This document shows, piece after piece, positions 44,242 through 52,962 of a stretch of DNA of 64,000 nt (its first letter is position 1; the number at the start of each line of letters is the position of its first letter). The DNA is taken from positions 1 to 64,000 of the forward strand of contig CAJTDN010000018.1 of assembly GCA_910574865.1 (NCBI GenBank). The letters run 5' to 3'. The notes beneath the pieces were generated by a model. The model saw nothing but the letters and a program-made list of their open reading frames with translations. It was not told the origin of the DNA and made no database searches. The translations under genes and the position numbers were made by a program. Origin of the DNA: Lachnospiraceae bacterium. GTDB taxonomy: Bacteria > Bacillota > Clostridia > Lachnospirales > Lachnospiraceae.

Positions 44242-44984
44242 GACTCGTCATTCTCTCCTTCTTGTGGCAGTTTGCCCCAAATCATTCTCAGGGCATCATG
44301 AAAGGCTTTCCTTTTACTGCGGGAAACGCGCAGGGTATGGCTTTGTCCGGCATGGGAAACCTCGACCTCGTCACCGGAAACACTTTTTACATGGCGCAGG
44401 TTTACCAGGTAGCAATGGTTGCACTTACAAAAAAGCGCGCCATCCAGCCTCTTTTCCACCGCGCTCAGCGTCGTGTGCTGGACGTAGTCCCCACGGACGG
44501 AATGGAAAATGGTCTTGTGCCCGGACACCTCGCAGTATAGGATTTCCTCAGGGCTTAATTTGACGCTGCCCTGCCGGGTATTGAGGACGATGCCGTTCGT
44601 CTCCCGGTCGGCCAGCCGGCGGTACGCGCGCACGAACTTAAGCGCGAAATCGGCATAAGAGACGGGCTTTACCAAATAGGCGAACGCGTCCACGTCGTAC
44701 CCTTGCACGGCGTACTGGGCAAGGCTCGTGATAAAGATAAGCAACACGTCTTTGTCCAGCTTGCGCAAGGCGTGGGCGGCATCCATGCCATTTAAGTAAG
44801 GCATGGCGATGTCCATGAAAACCACGTCATATTTGGCAGAATAATTTTCCAGGAAGGCAACGGCGTTATGAAAAACGGTCGTGTAAAACGCCGCCTGGTT
44901 TTCATCCGCGAAACGTTGCAAATACGCTTGTAGCGTCCGCGCGTGGATATCGGTATCCTCGATAATGGCAATCTCAATCATCAC
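44235..44984 (-). CDS. LytTR-type response regulator
   Basis: 249 residues: receiver domain (acidic pair near IIEDTD, phosphoacceptor Asp in VVFMDIAMP, switch Lys in YLVKPVSY) followed by a LytTR DNA-binding domain (LSPEEILYCEVSGHKTIFH and CNHCYLVNLRHVKSV). A direct repeat matching the LytTR site layout lies at 45189-45219, about 200 bases upstream of its start codon and in front of the divergent transporter gene. Confidence 0.92.
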   Translation of the reverse strand: MMIEIAIIEDTDIHARTLQAYLQRFADENQAAFYTTVFHNAVAFLENYSAKYDVVFMDIAMPYLNGMDAAHALRKLDKDVLLIFITSLAQYAVQGYDVDAFAYLVKPVSYADFALKFVRAYRRLADRETNGIVLNTRQGSVKLSPEEILYCEVSGHKTIFHSVRGDYVQHTTLSAVEKRLDGALFCKCNHCYLVNLRHVKSVSGDEVEVSHAGQSHTLRVSRSKRKAFHDALRMIWGKLPQEGENDESC

Positions 44985-45188
44985 GTTTCCCCCTCTCCCG
45001 GTATTGGCCCCCTACAAATTTGTACACGGCCGGGTCATACCATGGGGATGTCTAAACCGGCTCATTTCTTCTTAAATATTATAACTGCTCGCGCCGCGAA
45101 AAACAATATCAAAAAGCAAAAGCAGATTTCAATTATCAAAATCGTGATTGCTTTTCACGGAGACACACGAACTGCCGCGAAACCGTGG

Positions 45189-45257
45189 CCAGTTACGTCG
45201 TTTCACACTACCAGTTATTCCGTTTGACTTGAAGGAGATTCCCCCATCCGCTATAGT
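45189..45257 (+). promoter_or_regulatory. LytTR-like direct repeat and promoter for the GPH transporter
   Basis: CCAGTTACG (45189-45197) and CCAGTTATT (45211-45219) are separated by 13 bases, a 22-base period expected for LytTR dimers (AgrA/ComE-like sites). Ten bases downstream, TTGAAG (45229-45234) and TATAGT (45252-45257) are 17 bases apart. The transporter ATG follows at 45289. Confidence 0.65.
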
Positions 45258-45288
45258 CATGATAAAAAGGGAAAAGGAGAACCAAAAG

Positions 45289-46812
45289 ATGAGTTATTTT
45301 GAGAAACTGAAGGCGGGAATCAAGGCCGGCTTAAACAGCAGCCAGAGGGACCACGTGCAATACCGCACGGCGTCGCTTTTGGAAATGATTTGCAGCATGG
45401 CACACAACGGTGTGGGCATGTGTTTTTACATGCTCGCGATGCGGGCCAGCTACATAGGGACGGAAGGGTACGCGATACCCGTCACCGTCGTGGGACTGAT
45501 TCTTACGGTGACGAAAGCGTTCGACGGTCTGACAGATGCAATTGCGGCGGCCATCTTCGAACGTTTTCCGGCTGGCAAGAACGGAAAAATCCGTGTTTTG
45601 TTCGCCACGGGCTGGGTCATCGAGGCGTTGGCGGTGCTTTTGCTCTACAGCTGGGCTTCAGGCAAATTTAGCGGGATTGCCGGACTGATTTTGTTCACGG
45701 TGACGCACGTGACCTACACGCTAGGCTACACGCTGGCGGTCATCAGTGCCGGAACCTCGGCCACAGTTCTGACCAACGACCCCATCCAGCGGCCGATGAT
45801 GGCGTTCGTGGACATGGCGTTTTCCTATGGGACGCCAATTCTCATGAACATGTTCTTAAGCTTCGCCATCCTGCCCAAGTATGACAACCAGTGGAACGTC
45901 CCGGCCTTACGGGAAGCCGGTTATATCCATGTCGGGTTCGCTTTCATACTGATGCTGGTCACTTGTTTCGGCGTGCGGAAGGTTGACGTGAAGGAGACGT
46001 TCGAGACGTTGAGCGACGACAAAGAGGAGAAAGTGAAGTTCCGTGACATGTGGAACGTGCTGCGGCACAACCGCGCGGCCCAAATGTACATCGTGACCTG
46101 CGCGACGGACAAGTTCGCGGCCTCCGTCGCGTCCGAGGCGGTGGTGACGACCATGGTCGCCGGCATTCTGATCGGCAGTTACAAAGCGACCTCTCTGATT
46201 GGCGGCGCGACCAGCATCATCGGTTTGATTTGCGCATTCTCGGGCGGCATCTTCATCGCCAAGGTGGGCGTGAAAAAAGCGACAAGCATATGGTCATGGG
46301 CATGTATCGCCCTTTCCGTGGCATCCATCGTGTTCTACGTGGTACTCGGCAAAGACGGCATGAGCCTGATTTCCGTGGCCGCCGTGCCGACTATCATTTA
46401 CCTGGTACTGCAGATGGGCATCACGGCAGCGAAAATGATTCTCTCGACCGCCAGCTCGGCCATGCGCGGTGACATCGTGGACTACGAGCTGGAGCGTTCG
46501 GGAAAATACATGCCGGCCGTGGTATATGGCGTGTATTCCTTCATCTCGAAACTGGTCAGTTCCTTGTCCTCGACCATCTCGGCACTGTGCGTGGCGTTGC
46601 TCGGCTACACGACGACCATGCCGCAGATGGGTGACGAGCCGACGACGGGGCTGTTCTGGATGGCGATTTTCTTGTCGACGGTGATGCCAATCCTTGGATG
46701 GATATGCAATATCGTCGCCATGAAGTTCTACGAACTGGACAAGGAACGCATGGTCGAGGTACAAAGAAACATCGCCCAGAAAAAGGCGGAGGCATATCAG
46801 ATGGGGGATTGA
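45289..46812 (+). CDS. GPH-family (MFS) sugar transporter
   Basis: 507 residues with about 12 membrane spans; an intact member of the glycoside-pentoside-hexuronide symporter family. Start at MSYFEKLKAGIKAG after AAAGGAG; the frame is open 47 codons more but upstream codons are not family-like. VTKAFDGLTDAIAAAIFERF is the loop 2-3 signature. The last seven codons (EAYQMGD, stop) lie within a sequence shared with an IS605-like end, so the natural C-terminus was replaced. It is probably controlled by the divergent LytTR pair. Confidence 0.88.
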   Translation: MSYFEKLKAGIKAGLNSSQRDHVQYRTASLLEMICSMAHNGVGMCFYMLAMRASYIGTEGYAIPVTVVGLILTVTKAFDGLTDAIAAAIFERFPAGKNGKIRVLFATGWVIEALAVLLLYSWASGKFSGIAGLILFTVTHVTYTLGYTLAVISAGTSATVLTNDPIQRPMMAFVDMAFSYGTPILMNMFLSFAILPKYDNQWNVPALREAGYIHVGFAFILMLVTCFGVRKVDVKETFETLSDDKEEKVKFRDMWNVLRHNRAAQMYIVTCATDKFAASVASEAVVTTMVAGILIGSYKATSLIGGATSIIGLICAFSGGIFIAKVGVKKATSIWSWACIALSVASIVFYVVLGKDGMSLISVAAVPTIIYLVLQMGITAAKMILSTASSAMRGDIVDYELERSGKYMPAVVYGVYSFISKLVSSLSSTISALCVALLGYTTTMPQMGDEPTTGLFWMAIFLSTVMPILGWICNIVAMKFYELDKERMVEVQRNIAQKKAEAYQMGD

Positions 46813-46882
46813 ATCCCGCCACTGATACAAATATGTTGCTCACCGCCTATAGAGGCGAGAGTCATTCCACATCTGACATAAT
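46787..46882 (+). mobile_element. IS605-like end (second copy) overlapping transporter 3' end
   Basis: Matches 33784-33875 (opposite strand) at nearly every position, including the CACCGCC ... GAGGCG hairpin and CATCTGA(C/T)ATA end. No transposase gene is nearby. A right-end or omega-RNA relic, or the reverse: both derived from a common mobile sequence. Confidence 0.6.
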
Positions 46883-46884
46883 CG

Positions 46885-46938
46885 AAAAAAGGGAAAGGGA
46901 CACCCCCGTCAAATGACGTGCCGTTCCTTTCCTTTTTT
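46885..46938 (+). terminator. Rho-independent terminator
   Basis: AAAAAAGG-G-AAAGG pairs with CCTTT-CCTTTTTT. The T-run at 46933-46938 gives a plus-strand terminator for the GPH transporter. Confidence 0.7.
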
Positions 46939-47084
46939 CAGAACCAACCAAACGCAAGAAGGGCGTTCCTCCCCCATTTCACGGCGTGCTCCTCTATCAG
47001 ACATCGATGTTTGTCCTTATCATAGCTGATTCCCGCCAGCAAAATATTCTCACGTTCCTTTTACATAAGGGGATGACGGCCAAT

Positions 47085-47516
47085 CTACCCTTTTTCATTA
47101 AGGTAATAAAGCCCTCTTTCGTCGGGGCAATTCCCAAATTCAATTAATTGACGGATTTTTTCGTATTCGCTCTTTCCCCTTGCCTGCTGCGCCTCCATTG
47201 TTTCAAAGCCTTTCACGTTTTCCGGCATCGTCGGCAATTCGTCAATCTTTTGTACATGCCCGGCGCCTGCCGTCAATCGTTCGTTTTCTTCCGTCGGCAA
47301 TGTGTCATTTTCCCGCGTTCCTTTATCTTCCGCCTGCACGGCATGAGAAGTTTCCTCCATTTGGGCTTCCCGCCGTTCCCCCTCTTCTTGCATCATGACG
47401 GAGGAAACGTAATACTGTATGTTTTGACAAACAATGTCCTTCTCCAACGACGGGTTCACCTGATGCCTCATTCTCATTTCCAGCATCCTAATAGATTCTT
47501 CATCTGACATCATCAT
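47085..47516 (-). CDS. Hypothetical protein, Glu-rich
   Basis: 143 residues starting MMMSDEESIRMLEMRMR, with a GAGGAG site. Highly acidic and hydrophilic; helical N-terminus; no membrane segment. No family is recognised. It is adjacent to an AAA-ATPase-like remnant, so it could be a small partner of that lost gene. Confidence 0.55.
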   Translation of the reverse strand: MMMSDEESIRMLEMRMRHQVNPSLEKDIVCQNIQYYVSSVMMQEEGERREAQMEETSHAVQAEDKGTRENDTLPTEENERLTAGAGHVQKIDELPTMPENVKGFETMEAQQARGKSEYEKIRQLIEFGNCPDERGLYYLNEKG

Positions 47517-47566
47517 GGTCGCTCCTCACTTTCAAACTTTTGGGGCTAAGCCGCCTTCACCCCCGC

Positions 47567-47943
47567 TCAATCACGCAACGCCTGCTCGTTATTATAAAAT
47601 AATGGCGCGGTCTCGTCCCTATGAATCTTCTCAATTTGCGCCGCCACCGCCGCGCGTTTCCCTGCACCGTATCCACAACCAACTGGTCGCTTTCTTTCAA
47701 GCGCAGAACCGTCTCCTGCGCTTGACCTCGCGAATGGACTTGGCAAATTCCATTGGATGAATGACGGAATACATCTGAGCCGCGAAGGATTTTCCAAAAC
47801 GACGGGGACGGCTGACGCAGGTCAAACGCCTTGGCGTCTCAATCGTTTCATTATATCAAGCGGAGCATGCCGCCCTTGTCCACGTACGTATCGTTCCTGA
47901 TACCGGTAAATCCACTGTTTCCCGGATTCGGATAATTTCCCAT
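47567..47943 (-). pseudogene. AAA-ATPase-like / PD-(D/E)XK protein (PF09820-like), decayed
   Basis: A start MGNYPNPGNSGFTGIRND (GGAAGGTGG site) is followed by YVDKGGMLRLI and, in another frame, LTCVSRPRRFGKS, the diagnostic N-terminal motif of this family. Then, again in another frame, LRLKESDQLVVDTVQGNARA and HRDETAPLFYNNEQAL. At least two frameshifts and a large internal deletion. Such genes are very common in Lachnospiraceae with unknown role. Confidence 0.65.
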
Positions 47944-48252
47944 GGTTTCCACCTTCCCGCTTTCTTATACCCGCGGCCGGTGAAATCTACCGTGAGTATT
48001 GTGCCGGCCGCAGCCGCCCACCTGCCTGCACCATGTTTATCTTATTATAAAATGTTCCTCATGTCAATTTGCATTTTATGGGCATGCCGCTTGTTTTTAC
48101 CTATTCTTTTTACCTATACTTCCACATTCGCCATAAGTATTTGCCATTTTTTGTTTCTTGGTGTAAAATACTGTAAAACCCGAGCAAGACGCGGAGACGT
48201 GAATGAAACCAATTTACCGTATATCATTTTAGCCATGGAGGAGATTATAATC

Positions 48253-49098
48253 ATGAGACAACATATTACCGGAAAACAATTTGACGAAGAACGCGCATTA
48301 TATCATTTGCAAAATGCGGACGTAATAGACTGTATATTTGCCGGTCCCGCAGACGGCGAGTCCGCCCTCAAGGAGGCGAGGGACGTCGGCGTGGACAACT
48401 GCCGTTTTTCACTCCGGTACCCGCTCTGGCATGTCGAGGGCTTTACCATGTCCGATTCCACAATGGACGAATTGACCCGCGCCGCCATCTGGTACGCCAA
48501 GGACGGCGTTATCAAAAACAGCCGCTTAGGCGGCATCAAAGCCGTACGGGAATGTGAAAACATCCGCCTGGAGCATTGCCGGGTGGAATCTTTGGAGTTT
48601 GGTTGGAAGTCGCAGGACATCGCGCTGATTGACACGGAAATCACTTCCGAATACCTTTTCCTCGACAGCAAAAATGTGACATTAAAAAATGTCAAAATGC
48701 ACGGGAAATATTCGTTCCAGTACATGGAAAATCTGGAAATCGAAAAATGTGACCTTGATACGAAAGACGCGTTCTGGCACAGTAAAAACGTGACCGTGAA
48801 AGACAGCGTCGTCAAAGGAGAATATTTGGGATGGTTCTCCGACGGACTCACCCTGATTAACTGTAAAATTATCGGAACACAGCCCTTGTGTTACTGTAAA
48901 AACCTGAAATTAATCAACTGCACCATGGAGGATACGGACTTGTCCTTTGAATACTCCGACGTGGAAGCCGACGTGCGCGGCCACATCATTTCCGTCAAAA
49001 ACCCGAAATCAGGCATCATCACGACGGACAGCGTGGGCGAAATCGTGCGCGAGGCGCCCGTCATGGAATGCACCGGGGAAGTCGTCATCCGCAGATAA
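48253..49098 (+). CDS. DUF3737 right-handed beta-helix-like protein
   Basis: 281 residues from MRQHITGKQFDEERALYHL (GGAGG site). Nearly the whole protein consists of short repeated strands of about 20-22 residues with alternating hydrophobic positions (VIKNSRLGGIKAVRECENIRL, VTLKNVKMHGKYSFQYMENL, VTVKDSVVKGEYLGWFSDGL). This is the pattern of a pectate-lyase-like or pentapeptide-like solenoid. DUF3737 members are widespread in Firmicutes with no known biochemistry. Cytoplasmic, monocistronic. Confidence 0.85.
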   Translation: MRQHITGKQFDEERALYHLQNADVIDCIFAGPADGESALKEARDVGVDNCRFSLRYPLWHVEGFTMSDSTMDELTRAAIWYAKDGVIKNSRLGGIKAVRECENIRLEHCRVESLEFGWKSQDIALIDTEITSEYLFLDSKNVTLKNVKMHGKYSFQYMENLEIEKCDLDTKDAFWHSKNVTVKDSVVKGEYLGWFSDGLTLINCKIIGTQPLCYCKNLKLINCTMEDTDLSFEYSDVEADVRGHIISVKNPKSGIITTDSVGEIVREAPVMECTGEVVIRR

Positions 49099-49127
49099 AA
49101 CACCAGCCAAATTTATTTACATCTCCC

Positions 49128-49169
49128 CGGCCAATCAGCATGCCGGTCGGCCGGGGACTGAATTGTAAT
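49128..49169. repeat. GGCCAATCA/GTTACAATT palindromic repeat
   Basis: CGGCCAATCAGCATGCC and GGTCGGCCG form the stem, followed by GGGGACTGAATTGTAA, matching 19733-19775 at most positions. Confidence 0.75.
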
Positions 49170-49347
49170 GAGCTCGGACAGCACGCCAGATACTCGAATC
49201 ATAAACCTTCAAAACGCCAATCCACACTCCATCCATTTTTTGACGTAAAATAATCCTTCCAATTTAAAATCTTTTTGCAGAAAACCAGAAATCATGATAG
49301 ACAGCGACAGAATATTATAAACAGATTCCTATTTTCCGAGTATGATA

Positions 49348-49476
49348 AAGGCACTTGAGAAACAAGCCAAGGAAGATGAATGAGGCGTACAAGGACGTAC
49401 GCCGATTGAAGGTGACGCTGAAAACCCTTGAAATCACATGGGCCCGGGCGTGTTGCCTTCTGTACACCGACGCTAA
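49348..49476 (+). repeat. Twin-hairpin element, copy 3 (internally deleted)
   Basis: Retains the AAGGCACTTGAG piece of one hairpin, then the second hairpin (apical GGCGTAC-AAGGAC-GTACGCC, loop 49391-49396) and the terminus GTGTTGCCTTCTGTACACC. The first hairpin and one terminus are missing. Confidence 0.8.
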
Positions 49477-49610
49477 TTTTCCAAACAACCACATAGTGTC
49501 CTGATTTGTGCAATCTGTATAAATCCAGAAGATTTTTCCATATATTTTTATTGCTTTTGCCCGTCCCCCTATGATAGAATGAAAATACGATAAAAAGAAG
49601 AAACTGTATT

Positions 49611-49649
49611 CGCACGTGAGCATCCAAAATACGGATGCCAAGTGCTCAT
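49611..49649 (+). ncRNA. Covarying hairpin element, copy 3 (5' leader of oxidoreductase)
   Basis: GCAC, spacer, stem GCATCC/GGATGC with loop AAAATAC, then CCAAGTGCTCAT. Same layout as the copies in the tRNA spacer. It ends about 5 bases before AAGGAGGTG, the ribosome binding site of the next gene, and could affect its translation. Confidence 0.55.
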
Positions 49650-49668
49650 TGTAAGGAGGTGAATTTTT

Positions 49669-52365
49669 ATGGCTTTGAGAAAAAAAATCGTACAGTTGGC
49701 GAAGATGATTGGCGGCCTGCCCGGCATGGTCAACAAGATTGATGAAAACGCGCCCGAGTACTACAGCCTGGAGTGCGTGGTGACCGACGACATGGCGGAT
49801 GTCGCCCTGGCGGCGGGGCTTCGAAAAGCCCGCACCATCGCCTATCTGGCGGAAAAAAGCGGGAAATCCTTAGACGAGACGACGCGCCTGGCACACCAGT
49901 TGGGAGAAACGGGCGTGTTCACGATTTGGAAGGACAAGACGGACGGCTTGGAGCGATGCTACGTGGAGATTTTCGCCCCCGGCATCCTGGAACGGATGGT
50001 GGGAAACCGCGAGCAGCTGGCCAAGTTCCCGCAGATTGCCCGCGCGTTTGACGAGTACACGAAGAAAAGCGCGGCCAAGATGGGAGCCATGCTGCCGGAC
50101 GGCTCCAGCCTGATGCGCGTGATTCCGATTGAAAGCGCCATCGACGGCAATCCGAAGGCCGTGCCTTACGAAAAACTCAGTTACTATCTGGACAAGTACG
50201 ACACGTTCAGCGTGTCCGACTGCTCCTGCCGCGCTTCCAGGCGCATCATGGGCGAGGGCTGCGGGCACCTGGAGCAGGACATGTGCCTGCACCTTGGCTC
50301 GGCGGCCGAGTATTACGCCGAGACTGGCAAGGCGCGCTACGTCACGCGCGAGGAGGCCGAGGAAATCTTGAAACGGGCCGAGGACAACGGCCTCATGCAT
50401 TCCATGCCGAACATCGACGAACTGGGGGAATCGGGAGCCATCTGTAACTGTTGTTCTTGTTCCTGCTTCGGCCTGCGCATCGGCCTCATGTTCGGCGCGA
50501 AGGACGCCATCCGCTCCAACTACGTGGCGGAAGTGGACGAGGAAAAATGCGTGGCCTGCGCGCAATGCGTGGAAAATTGCCCGGGCAACGCGCTAAAATT
50601 GGGGCAGAAACTATGTTCCAAGGAAAGCCTGGAAGAAAAGCCCACCTATAAGAAAATCAAGGAAAGCACCTGGGGGCCGAAGGACTGGAACGTGGATTAC
50701 CGGGAAAACCGGGAGGACACCGTCGCCACCGGCACCGCGCCCTGCAAGACCGCTTGTCCGGCCCACATCGCCGTGCAAGGATATTTGCGGCTGGCCGCAC
50801 AAGGGAAATACACGGATGCCTTGGAATTGATTAAAAAGGAAAATCCGTTCCCCGCCGTCTGCGGGCGCATTTGCAACCACCGCTGCGAGACGGAATGTAC
50901 CCGCGGCAGCGTGGACGAGGCCGTTGCCATTGATGAAGTGAAGCGTTTTATCGCCGACCACGACCTGCGGGCGGAAACGCGTTTCGTCCCGCCGATGATA
51001 AACCAGATTGGCAAGCCCTACGAGGAAAAAATCGCCATCGTCGGCGCGGGGCCGGCCGGTATGACTTGTGCATACTTTTTAGCGGCCAAAGGCTATAGGC
51101 CGACCGTCTTTGACAAGGCGGGCCGCCCCGGCGGCATGATGATGAACGCCATCCCCTCCTTCCGTTTGGAAAAGGACGTCGTTCAGGCCGAAATTAACAT
51201 TCTCGAGGAAATGGGCGTGGAATTCAAGTGCGGCGTGGAGGTCGGCAAGGATGTCACCATCAAGGAACTGCGCGAGCAAGGCTACAAGGGCTTTTACATA
51301 GCCATCGGCTTACAATCCGGCGGTGCCTTAAACATTCTGGGCGAGGATGCCGAGGGCGTGATGCCGGGAATCGAGTTTATTAAAAAGGTGAATTTGGAAG
51401 GCGGCCAAAAGCTTCATGGAAACGTGGTGGTCATCGGCGGCGGCAGCATCGGTGCCGACGTGGCCAGGACGGCCGTGCGTTGCGGCGCGCAGAAGGTATC
51501 GCTCTATTGCCTGGAAAGCTACGAGGAAATGCCGATGGGCGAGGAAGACCGCTCGGAATGCGAGCGGGACGGCATCGACATCCACGCGGGCTGGGGACAG
51601 ACCGCGATTACGGCAAAGGACGGCAAGGCGGCGGGCATTTCTTTCCGCAAGTGCACGAGCGTGAAGGACGCGTGGGGACATTTCGCACCCCAGTTTGACG
51701 ATTCCGTCACGGAAACGGCGGACTGCGACTTCGTTCTCTACTGCATCGGGCAAAGGCCGGAATTAAACGACCTGCTCGCCGGAACGAAGGTCACGTTCAA
51801 CGCCAACAAGACCATCAAGGCCGACCCGCTCACATACCAGACCGAAGATGCGGACATTTTCGTCGGCGGGGACATTTATACGGGTCAGAAGTTCGTCATC
51901 GATGCCATCGCGGCCGGCAAGGAAGCGGCGATTTCCCTGCACCGGCACGTGCATGAGGGACAGAGCCTGACGCTCGGCCGCGACCGCCGCCATTACGTGG
52001 CCTTAAACAAGGATGCGGCATTGATTTCCCCGGCGGACGTGGATCGCGGGCCGAGGCAGATTCCGGGTTACAACGAGGCAAAGGCAAGGACGTTTGGCGA
52101 CGCGCGCATGTCATTTACGGAAGAACAGATTCGCAAGGAAACCGCCCGCTGCCTAAGCTGCGGCGCCACGAAGGTGGACGAGTACCTCTGCATCGGCTGC
52201 GGGCAGTGCACGACCCGGTGCAAATTCGACGCCATCCACCTGGTTAAAAAACACGACATGTGGGGCGGCAGTTTCGAGGCGTTGCCAATCGCAGTGGCGA
52301 AACATGTCGTCAAGCGCAGCGCGAACATCGCGGCAAACGCCGTGAAAGGCAGACGGCGCGGGTAA
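49669..52365 (+). CDS. Multi-domain Fe-S/FAD pyridine-nucleotide oxidoreductase
   Basis: 898 residues. An N-terminal domain with many cysteines (SDCSCRASR; CNCCSCSCFG) is followed by a ferredoxin-type cluster (CVACAQCVENCPG, about 295-308). A GltD-like Fe-S domain follows (CKTACPAHIAVQGYLRLA). FAD and NAD(P) Rossmann sites (IAIVGAGPAGM about 454; VVVIGGGSIGADVA about 585) follow, and a C-terminal ferredoxin domain (CIGCGQCTTRCKFDAIHL) ends the protein. Such proteins pass electrons between NAD(P)H and ferredoxin-like partners; the true partner is unknown. hypA follows 126 bases downstream, hinting at a link to nickel or hydrogenase metabolism. Strong AAGGAGGTG site. Confidence 0.85.
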   Translation: MALRKKIVQLAKMIGGLPGMVNKIDENAPEYYSLECVVTDDMADVALAAGLRKARTIAYLAEKSGKSLDETTRLAHQLGETGVFTIWKDKTDGLERCYVEIFAPGILERMVGNREQLAKFPQIARAFDEYTKKSAAKMGAMLPDGSSLMRVIPIESAIDGNPKAVPYEKLSYYLDKYDTFSVSDCSCRASRRIMGEGCGHLEQDMCLHLGSAAEYYAETGKARYVTREEAEEILKRAEDNGLMHSMPNIDELGESGAICNCCSCSCFGLRIGLMFGAKDAIRSNYVAEVDEEKCVACAQCVENCPGNALKLGQKLCSKESLEEKPTYKKIKESTWGPKDWNVDYRENREDTVATGTAPCKTACPAHIAVQGYLRLAAQGKYTDALELIKKENPFPAVCGRICNHRCETECTRGSVDEAVAIDEVKRFIADHDLRAETRFVPPMINQIGKPYEEKIAIVGAGPAGMTCAYFLAAKGYRPTVFDKAGRPGGMMMNAIPSFRLEKDVVQAEINILEEMGVEFKCGVEVGKDVTIKELREQGYKGFYIAIGLQSGGALNILGEDAEGVMPGIEFIKKVNLEGGQKLHGNVVVIGGGSIGADVARTAVRCGAQKVSLYCLESYEEMPMGEEDRSECERDGIDIHAGWGQTAITAKDGKAAGISFRKCTSVKDAWGHFAPQFDDSVTETADCDFVLYCIGQRPELNDLLAGTKVTFNANKTIKADPLTYQTEDADIFVGGDIYTGQKFVIDAIAAGKEAAISLHRHVHEGQSLTLGRDRRHYVALNKDAALISPADVDRGPRQIPGYNEAKARTFGDARMSFTEEQIRKETARCLSCGATKVDEYLCIGCGQCTTRCKFDAIHLVKKHDMWGGSFEALPIAVAKHVVKRSANIAANAVKGRRRG

Positions 52366-52491
52366 TACCATCTTAAGCGATAAACGCGGGTCACGCCGTC
52401 CATGACGGGCGGCACGGCTGACACGGTATGAAACAATAAGCTTACCCCCGCGCCGTCCGATATGCGCGGCGCGGCTGAAAGGATGTAGGAC

Positions 52492-52836
52492 ATGCACGAA
52501 GTGGGAATCATCACGTCCATGCTGCACACGGTGGCAGACATCATGGAACAAGAACAATTGACGGTAGTGGAAAAAATCGTCCTCGAAGTGGGCGAACTGT
52601 CCGGCGTGGTGCCGCATTATATGGAAGAATGCTTCCCGGCCGCCGCCTACAAGACAAGGTTCGCGGACACGAAGCTGGAGATAGAAGTGGTTCCCGGCAT
52701 CGTAAAATGCAACCGCTGCGGCCTGGAGTTTAACGGTTTCCAGTACGACTTAAGATGCCCGGACTGCGGCAACGGCAAGGAACTGACACCGCTAAGCGGG
52801 CGGGAACTGACAATCAGGGAAATCATCGGGTGCTAG
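52492..52836 (+). CDS. hypA: Hydrogenase/urease nickel metallochaperone HypA
   Basis: 114 residues. The N-terminal MHE motif that binds nickel and a zinc site with two CxxC pairs (CNRCG and CPDCG) match HypA. It delivers nickel to maturing hydrogenase (or urease). No hyp, hydrogenase or urease genes are in the window, so its partner here is unknown; the Fe-S/FAD oxidoreductase immediately upstream is the only co-directional neighbour. The window also contains a LarA-type nickel enzyme at 6-8 kb. Confidence 0.93.
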   Translation: MHEVGIITSMLHTVADIMEQEQLTVVEKIVLEVGELSGVVPHYMEECFPAAAYKTRFADTKLEIEVVPGIVKCNRCGLEFNGFQYDLRCPDCGNGKELTPLSGRELTIREIIGC

Positions 52837-52924
52837 CGTCGGACAGGAAACGTCAAATCCTATTGATTGGTCGGAATGGAGATCCAAAACCCATTTGATT
52901 GTAGAGAAAACTACTAAAAACAGT

Positions 52925-52950
52925 AGAGGAATGGTTTTTTCCATTCCTCT
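52925..52950. terminator. Convergent-gene hairpin
   Basis: AGAGGAATGG and CCATTCCTCT with a 6-base loop of T/A lie between hypA (plus) and tyrS (minus) and probably serve as terminator for both. Confidence 0.65.
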
Positions 52951-52962
52951 ATATAACATTCT

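Larger units (their letters stand above)
49099..49668. other. 570-bp gene-free region rich in repeats
   Basis: Holds a GTTACAATTC/GGCCAATCA-type repeat (49128-49169), a truncated twin-hairpin element (49348-49476), and a covarying hairpin (49611-49649) directly before the ribosome binding site of the next gene. A possible promoter is TTGCTT ... TAGAAT near 49550-49580. No gene is visible. Confidence 0.6.
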
